Assembly: GCA_937911445.1 (NCBI GenBank)
Contig: CALDQY010000098.1
Location: forward strand, 1-6,682
DNA length: 6,682 nt
Direction of reading: 5' to 3'
Source: an uncultured Rhodobiaceae bacterium
GTDB taxonomy: Archaea > Thermoplasmatota > Poseidoniia > Poseidoniales > Poseidoniaceae
A model generated the notes under the pieces. The model saw nothing but the letters and a program-made list of their open reading frames with translations. It was not told the DNA's origin and made no database searches. Positions 1 through 5,569 of the stretch are shown here, in pieces. Position 1 is the first letter of the stretch. Every line of letters begins with the position of its first letter. Both the position numbers and the translations under genes were made by a program.

Positions 1-2235
1 CCAGTCACTCAATCGGTCGTTGTCTGAATCAAGATCCTTGAATCCCTCATCGATTCCATTCTCACAGTTGTTGTCGATGCCATCGAGCAGCTCGGGTTGG
101 AGCGGTTTGACGTCAGGATTGCTGTCGTTGCAATCTTGGAACCAATACCATCCATCGCTGTCACCGTCGTCATCGAAGACCAATGGGTTGCTAAAGGTGA
201 CAAGTGCCTCGGTTCCATCGCTTAATCCGTCGCTATCGGTATCTTCCTGAAGTGGATTGGTTGAGAAGATGAGCACTTCTTGACCATCGTTCAGCAAGTC
301 ATCGTCCGTGTCTGAATCGATTGGACTCGTGGAGGAGTTGAAGATTTCATACCCGTCCATCAAATTGTCATCGTCCGAATCAGGATCGAAGGGATCGGTG
401 TTGTGGATGCTTGTTTCGTCTTCATCAGGAAGGCCATCGTTGTCGGTGTCAATGATTTCCTCAGCTCCATGAATCACTAACTCCCAGTGGTTCCATGTTC
501 CCGTATCTCCATTGCCACGGTCGTTGACCTCGAGCGTCCATACACCATCGGAGGATTCGTCCCAGTGCAGCATCGAAGAAAACACCCACTCGTTGAAATT
601 GTTGTTGTTGTCTTCGTGTTTTTCAGCCAACCTTGACTCAGTACCGTCCGGTGAAGTTAGGGTGATTTCCAGGTCCCCACGATAGGTGTGATCTGCATCA
701 AATCGGACTTCGACCGATTCGACGAGCAATCCAGCATCTACCGTTACGCTGTCTGAGAGTCCATTTGCTGTATTGTCAGGTACAGATTGTGAAATGTCCA
801 TCTCGCCGCTTGACCAATTGTATTCAGGATTCACATTGGTCCAATTCCGAGCGATGTGAACTGCAAGTCCGGCATCTATGGCACCGTGACCGTACTTGTG
901 ATTGACGTCATGACCTCCTCCATTGGTGACCCAATCATTGTCGCTCGCATCGTTTGTACGTGCACTGTGGACCAAGACGTGCTGAACATCTCGATATGTC
1001 AGAGAAGGATTGGCTTCAAGCATAAGGGCAATCACACCAGAAACAAGTGGTGTTGCGCTGCTGGTTCCACCGAAGTTGTTGTTGATGTCCGTAGAAGTGT
1101 AGCCCCCAGAACCTCGAATGTCTGCGGTTGTGATTCCTTGTGCACCTCCACGTGAATGAGCTGCGACGAGAATGTTGGCGCCGTCTTCGCTGTACCATGC
1201 TTGGTTACCATAATCCGTGATGGCAGCGACGCCAATGGTGAATCGTGAATTCGCGTATCCATCGTAATTCGAATTGTCATCGTTGTTTCGTCCGTTTCCA
1301 CCTGCGAGGGTAACGATGGTTCCCAATCCACCTCGTCCTTGGTACATGTTGTCTTCAAGTGAAGCCTGTAGCAATGGGCCAGGTCCACTGACGACTTTTC
1401 CTGAATCACTCGGCCCCCATGAATTGGACGAAACAGCGACGAGGTCACGTCGATGACCAATTGCATCCGCTTCGTCTTGGTCAGTATTGGAACAAGCAAT
1501 TAGACGAATGCCAATCAAATCAGCATCCATGGCTGCACCGGAAATTCCGTAGTTGTTGTCACCGATCCCGGCTGCAACACCCGCTGCAGACGTCCCATGT
1601 CCATCGTTGGAACTTGGCGTTGGGTTGCCATCGTTCCCACAGTAATCCCAGTCGACTGCGTCAAGATAGTTCGGTGAGAGATCGTTGTGTTGATGGTCCA
1701 CGCCATCATCAACGATTGAAATCAAAACATTTGATCCTCGAACAGAATCCCATGCACCCGTAACGTTGGCATCCTCACCAACAGTTCCTGACCCTTGGCC
1801 AGTGTTTTGGAGATGCCATTGCGATGAGAACGAGGGATCGTTCGGTATGAATCGAGGTTGATTCTCATGAGGTTGTATGATTGACCATCGAACTACCTCG
1901 TCGATTGCAAGAAGCTCATTTCGGATGTTCATGGCTTGCTCGAGATGAACGATGAAGGCACCAGGGATTTGATTGGGTTGTTCAACCGACGCAACATCGA
2001 ATTCCAGTACATGATGCATTCGTTCTTCGGTTTGACCGCACATCGATGGCATGTACACCAGCCATTCCTCAGAGGCATCGGTCGAGCCATCGGTCATCGC
2101 ACGGACAAAGGCATTGTTGACCCCAAAACTCAGTTCATTCGGCGTACACTCATATCGATCGGCACTTGTCGTTGCCTGTGCATACGAGAACGGAGCAAGC
2201 AAAGTCAGCAGAATCAAGAAGATGCCAACTCGCAT
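1..2235 (-). CDS. Secreted kexin/furin-like subtilase (S8) with P-domain and TSP3-type repeats, 3' end missing
   Basis: Exported serine endopeptidase, 745 codons visible with no stop before base 1. Residues 1-19 form a signal peptide (MRVG then a leucine-rich core, likely cut after SYA). About 20-130 is a propeptide. The catalytic domain (about 133-462) begins with NDPSFSSQWHLQNTG and carries Asp176 (IVDDGVD), His213 (DGHGTSAAG), the SNSWGP motif at 270-275, oxyanion Asn314 (AGGNG) and Ser392 (GGTSSATP). SNSWGP and the following P-domain (about 474-590, with HTYRGDLEI at 516-524) are marks of the proprotein-convertase subfamily S8B. Acidic TSP3-like repeats and a MopE-like metal-binding motif follow. 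Calcium dependence is inferred from family and repeats. The six cysteines (30, 66, 199, 248, 702, 724) fall two per region. It is divergent from the epimerase at 2320. The natural substrate and the C-terminal anchor are not visible. Confidence 0.93.
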   Translation of the reverse strand, partial: MRVGIFLILLTLLAPFSYAQATTSADRYECTPNELSFGVNNAFVRAMTDGSTDASEEWLVYMPSMCGQTEERMHHVLEFDVASVEQPNQIPGAFIVHLEQAMNIRNELLAIDEVVRWSIIQPHENQPRFIPNDPSFSSQWHLQNTGQGSGTVGEDANVTGAWDSVRGSNVLISIVDDGVDHQHNDLSPNYLDAVDWDYCGNDGNPTPSSNDGHGTSAAGVAAGIGDNNYGISGAAMDADLIGIRLIACSNTDQDEADAIGHRRDLVAVSSNSWGPSDSGKVVSGPGPLLQASLEDNMYQGRGGLGTIVTLAGGNGRNNDDNSNYDGYANSRFTIGVAAITDYGNQAWYSEDGANILVAAHSRGGAQGITTADIRGSGGYTSTDINNNFGGTSSATPLVSGVIALMLEANPSLTYRDVQHVLVHSARTNDASDNDWVTNGGGHDVNHKYGHGAIDAGLAVHIARNWTNVNPEYNWSSGEMDISQSVPDNTANGLSDSVTVDAGLLVESVEVRFDADHTYRGDLEITLTSPDGTESRLAEKHEDNNNNFNEWVFSSMLHWDESSDGVWTLEVNDRGNGDTGTWNHWELVIHGAEEIIDTDNDGLPDEDETSIHNTDPFDPDSDDDNLMDGYEIFNSSTSPIDSDTDDDLLNDGQEVLIFSTNPLQEDTDSDGLSDGTEALVTFSNPLVFDDDGDSDGWYWFQDCNDSNPDVKPLQPELLDGIDNNCENGIDEGFKDLDSDNDRLSDW
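43..180 (-). other. MopE-like putative metal-binding motif within the protease
   Basis: Residues 686-731 of the protease follow the pattern of the widespread MopE-type metal-binding repeat (Pfam PF11617, as I recall it): an acidic loop DDDGDSDGWYWF, then QDCNDSNPDVKP, then ELLDGIDNNC and GIDEG. The first and last cysteines are present (702 and 724), but the usual middle cysteine before DGIDNN is replaced by Leu717. An aromatic WYWF run lies just before the first cysteine. Metal type is unknown; calcium is most likely, and copper is only a distant possibility. Confidence 0.65.
181..450 (-). repeat. Four tandem thrombospondin type-3-like acidic repeats in the protease
   Basis: Protein-level repeats of about 21-25 residues at 596-685 of the protease. 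Each has an Asp-rich loop, then (D/N)G and an acidic residue, and ends in a (S/N)(T/S)(D/S/N)P turn: DTDNDGLPDEDE, DPDSDDDNLMDGYE, DSDTDDDLLNDGQE and DTDSDGLSDGTE. A further unit, DLDSDNDRLSDW, begins just before the window edge. Such loops usually bind calcium and form a stiff spacer between a secreted enzyme and its anchor. At the DNA level the repeats are degenerate, so they are not recent duplications. Confidence 0.85.
466..813 (-). other. P-domain (proprotein convertase type) of the subtilase
   Basis: Protein domain at about residues 474-590 of the protease. The visible signature is HTYRGDLEITLTSPDGTES, then WVFSSMLHWDE, DGVWTLEVNDRG and GTWNHWELVIHG, which match the jelly-roll P-domain that follows the catalytic domain in kexin and furin. 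In eukaryotic convertases this domain is needed for folding and calcium tuning of the protease; here that role is inferred. Confidence 0.88.
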
Positions 2236-2258
2236 AACGTACTCACATCCCCACTCGC

Positions 2259-2266
2259 ATAGAAAA
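2259..2266 (-). promoter_or_regulatory. Possible archaeal TATA box for the protease gene
   Basis: On the minus strand TTTTCTAT is centred about 27 bases before the protease ATG, where a TATA element would sit for a leaderless archaeal transcript. No convincing ribosome-binding site precedes the ATG, which fits leaderless expression. The match to TTTAWATR is only partial. Confidence 0.3.
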
Positions 2267-2319
2267 CCTTGCCTTTCCTGAGAAGCAAACCTTGACATTG
2301 AGAAAGCATACGGCTTTTC

Positions 2320-3264
2320 ATGCGAAGCATTGTAACAGGAGGTGCCGGTTTCATCGGTTCACATCTCATTGACCGATTGGTTGCTCGTGGAGATGAGGTC
2401 CTTGTTCTCGATAATCTCTCGAGTGGAAAGGCGGAGTTCCTCGCTCACCACACCTCACAAGTAACGCACATCGATGTTGACATCACAGACTTTGAGGCCA
2501 TGTCACCACACTTCAAGGGTGTTGATGTCGTCTATCACTTTGCAGCGAATCCAGACATTCGTCTCGGGACACAAATTACCGATACGGACCTGAAGCAAGG
2601 AACACTCGCCACATACAACGTCGTCGAATCAATGCGGATTCACAACGTTCCAACCATCATGTTCGCATCATCTTCGGTCGTGTACGGCGAAAACGCACCA
2701 ATGCCAACACCTGAAAATCACGGTCCTTGTATGCCAATCTCCTTGTATGGAGCGAGTAAATCTGCAGGTGAGTCCTTGGTCAGCAGCTGGGTAGGAACCT
2801 TCGGTTTGCAAGGGTACATCTTCCGATTTGCGAACATCATCGGCGATCGGGGAACCCACGGTGTCATCTTTGATTTCATTCACAAACTGAAGCGAAATCC
2901 GAGCGAATTGGAAGTTCTAGGCGATGGTCGTCAAGAGAAATCCTACATGGAAGTCGGCGATTGTGTGGATGCTATTCTTCATGTGATGGAAACTGAGAGC
3001 GAACCGCTCAATCTGTTCAATCTTGGCAGCCACGATACGTGCAGCGTTCGTCGTATTGCAGAAATTGTTGTCGAAGAGACCGGATACACAGATGCGGCCA
3101 TCGTCTACACGGGCGGTTCACGAGGCTGGGCAGGAGACATTCCACGTGCCATGCTAGGAATCGACAAAATGCTCGCAACAGGTTTCAACGTCAAATACAA
3201 CAGCGAGGATGCCGTTCGTCACACTGCTCGTGTGTTGATTGAAGAAATTGGACTTGAAAACTGA
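2320..3264 (+). CDS. NAD-dependent nucleotide-sugar epimerase, UDP-glucose 4-epimerase (GalE)-like
   Basis: Cytoplasmic short-chain dehydrogenase (extended SDR) of 314 residues, the usual size for this family. The NAD-binding Rossmann start is TGGAGFIGS (6-14), with Asp31 at the end of strand 2 to hold the ribose. HFAAN (73-77) matches the HxAA motif. The catalytic set is Ser118 (in SSSVVYG), Tyr143 and Lys147 (YGASK). RFANIIGDRGTHGVI (169-183) resembles archaeal GalE-type enzymes. It probably interconverts UDP-sugars for cell-surface glycans; exact substrate cannot be read from sequence, and UDP-GlcNAc or UDP-uronate epimerase are alternatives. It has no visible Shine-Dalgarno, so may be leaderless. 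It heads the four-gene plus-strand run. Its three cysteines are unpaired, as expected for a cytoplasmic protein. Confidence 0.88.
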   Translation: MRSIVTGGAGFIGSHLIDRLVARGDEVLVLDNLSSGKAEFLAHHTSQVTHIDVDITDFEAMSPHFKGVDVVYHFAANPDIRLGTQITDTDLKQGTLATYNVVESMRIHNVPTIMFASSSVVYGENAPMPTPENHGPCMPISLYGASKSAGESLVSSWVGTFGLQGYIFRFANIIGDRGTHGVIFDFIHKLKRNPSELEVLGDGRQEKSYMEVGDCVDAILHVMETESEPLNLFNLGSHDTCSVRRIAEIVVEETGYTDAAIVYTGGSRGWAGDIPRAMLGIDKMLATGFNVKYNSEDAVRHTARVLIEEIGLEN

Positions 3265-3331
3265 TTCAATTCCTTTGGACGAAACCATCGGCCTTATGCA
3301 TGAGAATGGGTTCGCTAAATTTGGTGAGAAC

Positions 3332-4018
3332 ATGAAGTCAATGCTCCATGACCAAGACGCTAGCGCCCGTTCAGATGCAGGAATCATCGTTATGTCGATG
3401 TTTTTTGCAGGCCTTCTGATTGTTGCATTCACAACCAACCCGGTTGCTTCAGGCACCCAAATAGGTGAGCGTGCACCGATTTTTAGCGGTGAGGCCTACG
3501 ATGGTAACAGTTGGTCCTCATTTGACTTCGAGGATTTACTCGATACATCTTGGACATGGAACTCTACTGAGGACTCTCCATGGATTGCAGTTGAATTCCT
3601 CGACACAGATTGTGGTTATTGTAAGCAGTCAGCCCCTGATGTTGGCCAGTGGGCTGAGATGTACTCCACAGATCAGTGGCCCGGCCCTGATGTAATTTTT
3701 ATTGCTGTTGCAGTTGAGTTCGTTGCGGAGACTTCTCGTGCCGAAATCATCGAATTCCGCTCTCAATACAACAATAACTTCGCCTATGTGGATGACCTCG
3801 ACATTAGTATCGCAAAGGAGTGGGACGTGTCTGCAACACCAAGTTACTTCCTTGTTCAACCAGATGGTATCGTTGCATGGAACAGCAACCAAGCAACGAA
3901 TTCCCTTGGATGGGATCCGAAAGAAGAAGCATCTACGTCTCTGAATGGATTCGATGACGGGTACGTTCAACTCAACGAAGCCATTGAGCAGTTGACCATG
4001 TTGAACCGAGGTGAATAA
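3332..4018 (+). CDS. Membrane-anchored thioredoxin-fold protein (TlpA/redoxin-like) with CGYC active site
   Basis: Predicted extracytoplasmic disulfide oxidoreductase, 228 residues from the start chosen here. A short cytoplasmic tail precedes one membrane helix (about 16-33, AGIIVMSMFFAGLLIVAF). The thioredoxin fold follows: a beta strand WIAVEFLDTD, redox motif CGYC (Cys94, Cys97), strand VIFIAVAVEF, and the cis-proline loop SATPSYFLV (Pro170). These two cysteines are the only ones, so it is a dedicated dithiol enzyme. The start at 3332 is favoured by GGTGA at 3323-3327, four bases upstream. In-frame ATG 3296 and TTG 3239 (overlapping the epimerase end) are alternatives, and the intervening codons also read like protein. 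Two bases separate its stop codon from the VKOR ATG, so it is the likely partner of that oxidase. A reductase role cannot be excluded. Confidence 0.87.
   Translation: MKSMLHDQDASARSDAGIIVMSMFFAGLLIVAFTTNPVASGTQIGERAPIFSGEAYDGNSWSSFDFEDLLDTSWTWNSTEDSPWIAVEFLDTDCGYCKQSAPDVGQWAEMYSTDQWPGPDVIFIAVAVEFVAETSRAEIIEFRSQYNNNFAYVDDLDISIAKEWDVSATPSYFLVQPDGIVAWNSNQATNSLGWDPKEEASTSLNGFDDGYVQLNEAIEQLTMLNRGE
4008..4014 (+). promoter_or_regulatory. Strong Shine-Dalgarno for the VKOR gene
   Basis: GAGGTGA lies six bases before the ATG at 4021 and overlaps the last codons of the preceding thioredoxin-fold gene. It matches the archaeal 16S 3' end well and points to coupled translation of the pair. Confidence 0.75.
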
Positions 4019-4020
4019 GA

Positions 4021-4632
4021 ATGAACGAATACGCAATTCTATCGATTCATGGTGCCGTTATCCTGTTCGGTGTTTTGCTGATGACGCCAATGGGTGCAAG
4101 AATAGCCTCTATGTTCCATTCTCGCTACCCTTCGACAACCACACGCCGGGGACAAATCCTCGCAGGGATGCTGTTTGTGTGTCTCGGAGGATTTACAGTA
4201 TCAGCCCAAACACTGTGGATGCACAACAAACTCTCTGAGGGAGCAAGTGTCTGTGGAGGCGACACTATCCTGAACTGTGACGGCCTTATTGGGAACGCTG
4301 CATACAACACCGATCCTATGTTGGGTCAACCATGGGGCTTGATCGGAATGGTTGCCTTTACGCTGCTCATGTGGTTCGTCATTACCATCGCCAAGGAACC
4401 AATGTCCTCTGAAACACCTTTGTTCATCAAGGGAGGACTTGGTGCTACGATTGCTGGACTTCCAATCATTGCACTTCTTGTCAGCTACGAGATCAAGGAA
4501 GGGCTCATTTGTCCTTTCTGCACCGTTGCTCACATCACCAACGTCATCGCCCTGATTGGGTTCTTTATGCTCTTCAAGATGTACGAATCCGATAACTGGG
4601 CGCCAGAACTCAAGAAATCTACCAGGAAGTGA
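4021..4632 (+). CDS. Vitamin K epoxide reductase (VKOR) family membrane disulfide oxidase
   Basis: Integral membrane protein of 203 residues with about five hydrophobic helices (5-25, 44-66, 103-124, 137-156, 162-186). It has the four VKOR redox cysteines: loop pair Cys78 and Cys86 (SVCGGDTILNCD), then Cys164 and Cys167 in CPFC at the start of the last helix, followed by the conserved TVAHITN stretch. The segment GQPWGLIGM matches the region after the loop cysteines in this family. Bacterial and archaeal VKOR homologues oxidise a DsbA-like thioredoxin and pass electrons to quinone, the job of DsbB. The adjacent CGYC protein is the obvious partner. An extra cysteine, Cys54, sits in helix 2. 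The ATG is set by GAGGTGA six bases upstream. Function in vitamin K metabolism is not implied. Confidence 0.9.
   Translation: MNEYAILSIHGAVILFGVLLMTPMGARIASMFHSRYPSTTTRRGQILAGMLFVCLGGFTVSAQTLWMHNKLSEGASVCGGDTILNCDGLIGNAAYNTDPMLGQPWGLIGMVAFTLLMWFVITIAKEPMSSETPLFIKGGLGATIAGLPIIALLVSYEIKEGLICPFCTVAHITNVIALIGFFMLFKMYESDNWAPELKKSTRK
4624..4632 (+). promoter_or_regulatory. Shine-Dalgarno that fixes a TTG start
   Basis: AGGAAGTGA overlaps the VKOR stop codon and ends four bases before TTG at 4637. No ATG lies at a suitable distance in that frame. The site therefore decides the start of the His-rich protein gene. Confidence 0.6.
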
Positions 4633-4636
4633 AATC

Positions 4637-5206
4637 TTGAACCGTGATGTTGCCATCGTTACCATTGCTGTTGTAGCATTGGTTCTCGTATCCTATCAAG
4701 CAGGCTACATCTCATTTGATTCAGATGATGATGGTTCAGACAACGTTGATGCGACTCCTGTTGAATCTGGTCCTACATCGCTTGACGAAATCCATCCTCT
4801 TGCTTCTACATGTCTTGATCATGGTGGATTGACGCGCCATGACCACATGTATCTCTCCATTCGAATCAATGGAGAATTCGCAACGATACCTGAGAACACG
4901 GGCATCAACACAGGGACCTGTAATCAGCAAGGTGCAAACATGCACGTCGTACATACGCATTCATCCGACGGCAAACTCCACCTTGAAATGCAAACCAATG
5001 AAGATGTCGAACTTGGTGTATTCTTTGACATCTGGGGACAACACTTCGATGAAACGGGCATCTTTGACTATCGTGTCAATGAAACCCATGCCATGACCAT
5101 GAGCGTCCGGGATGCGGAAGGGAATGTCAACGTTGTCGACAGCTACGATCACTTCGTTCTGCTTGAAGGACAAGAGATTCTCATCGATTACGGACCCAGT
5201 GTTTAA
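4637..5206 (+). CDS. Uncharacterised N-anchored His-rich extracytoplasmic protein (HTH..H.E / FFDIWG motifs)
   Basis: I do not know a function for this 189-residue protein. A TTG start is chosen from the Shine-Dalgarno at 4624-4632. An in-frame ATG at 4556 would overlap VKOR by 77 bases. After four residues there is one membrane helix (about 5-23, ending near YQAG), then an acidic linker (SFDSDDDGSDN) and an outside domain. Visible marks are His68 and His70 (RHDHMYLSIRING), IPENTGI (84-90), His103, His106, His108 and His115 in MHVVHTHSSDGKLHLE, then FFDIWGQ (129-135). I recall related domains with HTHD..G.IH.E and FF..WG in other archaea and bacteria, also unassigned. The histidines suggest metal binding, but the spacing does not fit a cupin. 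Cys59 and Cys95 are its only cysteines and could form a disulfide. The tight link to VKOR suggests a substrate or redox accessory. Confidence 0.82.
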   Translation: MNRDVAIVTIAVVALVLVSYQAGYISFDSDDDGSDNVDATPVESGPTSLDEIHPLASTCLDHGGLTRHDHMYLSIRINGEFATIPENTGINTGTCNQQGANMHVVHTHSSDGKLHLEMQTNEDVELGVFFDIWGQHFDETGIFDYRVNETHAMTMSVRDAEGNVNVVDSYDHFVLLEGQEILIDYGPSV

Positions 5207-5466
5207 GGAATGAAAATTCCTTCAAAGAAGGTGTCTTCATCCTCGGTTTCGATTTCTTCACAGCGGATGATGGTCACATCGATGCGTTCCGTATCGGTGT
5301 AGATTCTACGAAGTTCGTGGAGCATCGCACGTTGTACATCTTGTTGATCGGTTCCGTACAGGACTGATAGGTGATGATGCTTGTCTCCGTTGACCATGGC
5401 GATGAATTCAACCATCCATTCTTTGACGTAGTCATCCTGCTTGTTCGCCTCAAATGTTTCTTCCAT
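5203..5466 (-). CDS. Small acidic hypothetical protein
   Basis: An 87-residue protein that I do not recognise. It has no signal peptide or membrane helix, so it is probably cytoplasmic. The visible layout is an acidic helix, a strand-like stretch around residues 17-37 containing HHH at 30-32, a helix (about 39-56, QQDVQRAMLHELRRIY), a strand (RIDVTIIRC) and a very acidic tail (EEIETEDEDTFFEG). This suggests a small beta-alpha-beta fold. The ATG at 5466 is the only possible start, because the frame above it has no ATG, GTG or TTG before a stop. Its TAA shares bases with the stop of the plus-strand His-rich gene. The frame lacks a homologue known to me, but its amphipathic pattern and the clean head and tail make it more likely real than chance. 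Confidence 0.65.
   Translation of the reverse strand: MEETFEANKQDDYVKEWMVEFIAMVNGDKHHHLSVLYGTDQQDVQRAMLHELRRIYTDTERIDVTIIRCEEIETEDEDTFFEGIFIP
5205..5222. terminator. Perfect 7-bp hairpin with GAAA loop at the convergent gene junction
   Basis: AAGGAAT, loop GAAA, ATTCCTT form a perfect inverted repeat. It begins at the plus-strand stop codon and lies inside the last codons of the minus-strand gene. No U-tract follows on either strand, so a classic terminator is uncertain; it may instead protect the 3' end of the plus-strand transcript. Confidence 0.4.
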
Positions 5467-5490
5467 GATATGACATAGACGTGATACCTT

Positions 5491-5520
5491 ATCAATGAAT
5501 GGGTCATTTGTCTCATTGAT
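5491..5520. promoter_or_regulatory. Inverted repeat upstream of the small acidic gene, possible operator
   Basis: ATCAATGA (5491-5498) and TCATTGAT (5513-5520) are perfect reverse complements separated by 14 bases. On the minus strand they cover about 25 to 54 bases before the ATG at 5466. The near arm overlaps a weak TATA-like stretch (TTGATAAG), so a bound dimer there could block transcription. Confidence 0.35.
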
Positions 5521-5522
5521 TT

Positions 5523-5533
5523 CCGAAAAACGG
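5523..5533 (-). terminator. Possible short U-tract terminator of the secreted thioredoxin-fold gene
   Basis: On the minus strand this reads CCG, five T, CGG, lying 37-47 bases past the stop of the gene at 5570-6517. Archaeal termination often needs little more than a U-tract. The tract is short and the stem only three pairs. Confidence 0.22.
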
Positions 5534-5569
5534 CATTATTTTCCGATTTTCATCAAGATTTTGTTAGAT

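Larger units (their letters stand above)
5467..5569. other. AT-rich intergenic region between two minus-strand genes
   Basis: These 103 bases separate the secreted thioredoxin-fold gene (5570-6517) from the small acidic gene. They hold an 8-bp inverted repeat and a short U5-type stem described separately. The plus strand carries several T-runs (TTTT at about 5539, 5547 and 5560) with no gene using them. No RNA gene is evident. Confidence 0.5.

Noticed and set aside
181..450. CRISPR-like or tandem DNA repeats near the left edge
   Set aside because: The repetition is at protein level (Asp-rich TSP3 units) with divergent DNA and no spacer structure.
856..1155. 99-codon plus-strand open frame
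   Set aside because: Antisense to the protease catalytic domain, which has every family motif in continuous frame; composition of the frame is not protein-like.
1032..1499. 155-codon minus-strand open frame
   Set aside because: Same strand but another frame within the protease; the protease frame carries the catalytic residues and this one has no recognisable domain.
1936..2262. 108-codon plus-strand open frame
   Set aside because: Antisense to the signal peptide and propeptide of the protease, running into its promoter gap.
2292..2297. TTGACA upstream of the epimerase as a bacterial -35 box
   Set aside because: No -10 box at proper spacing, and the genome looks archaeal, where this signal is not used.
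3629..4036. 135-codon minus-strand open frame
   Set aside because: Antisense to the CGYC thioredoxin-fold gene and lacks any domain pattern.
4106..4112. Possible CxxC or haem motif in the VKOR region suggesting a cytochrome
   Set aside because: The only CxxC is CPFC in the last helix with no CxxCH, so it is a VKOR redox pair and not a haem site.
4201..4665. 154-codon minus-strand open frame
   Set aside because: Antisense to the VKOR gene, whose cysteines and helices are clear; the frame arises as a shadow.
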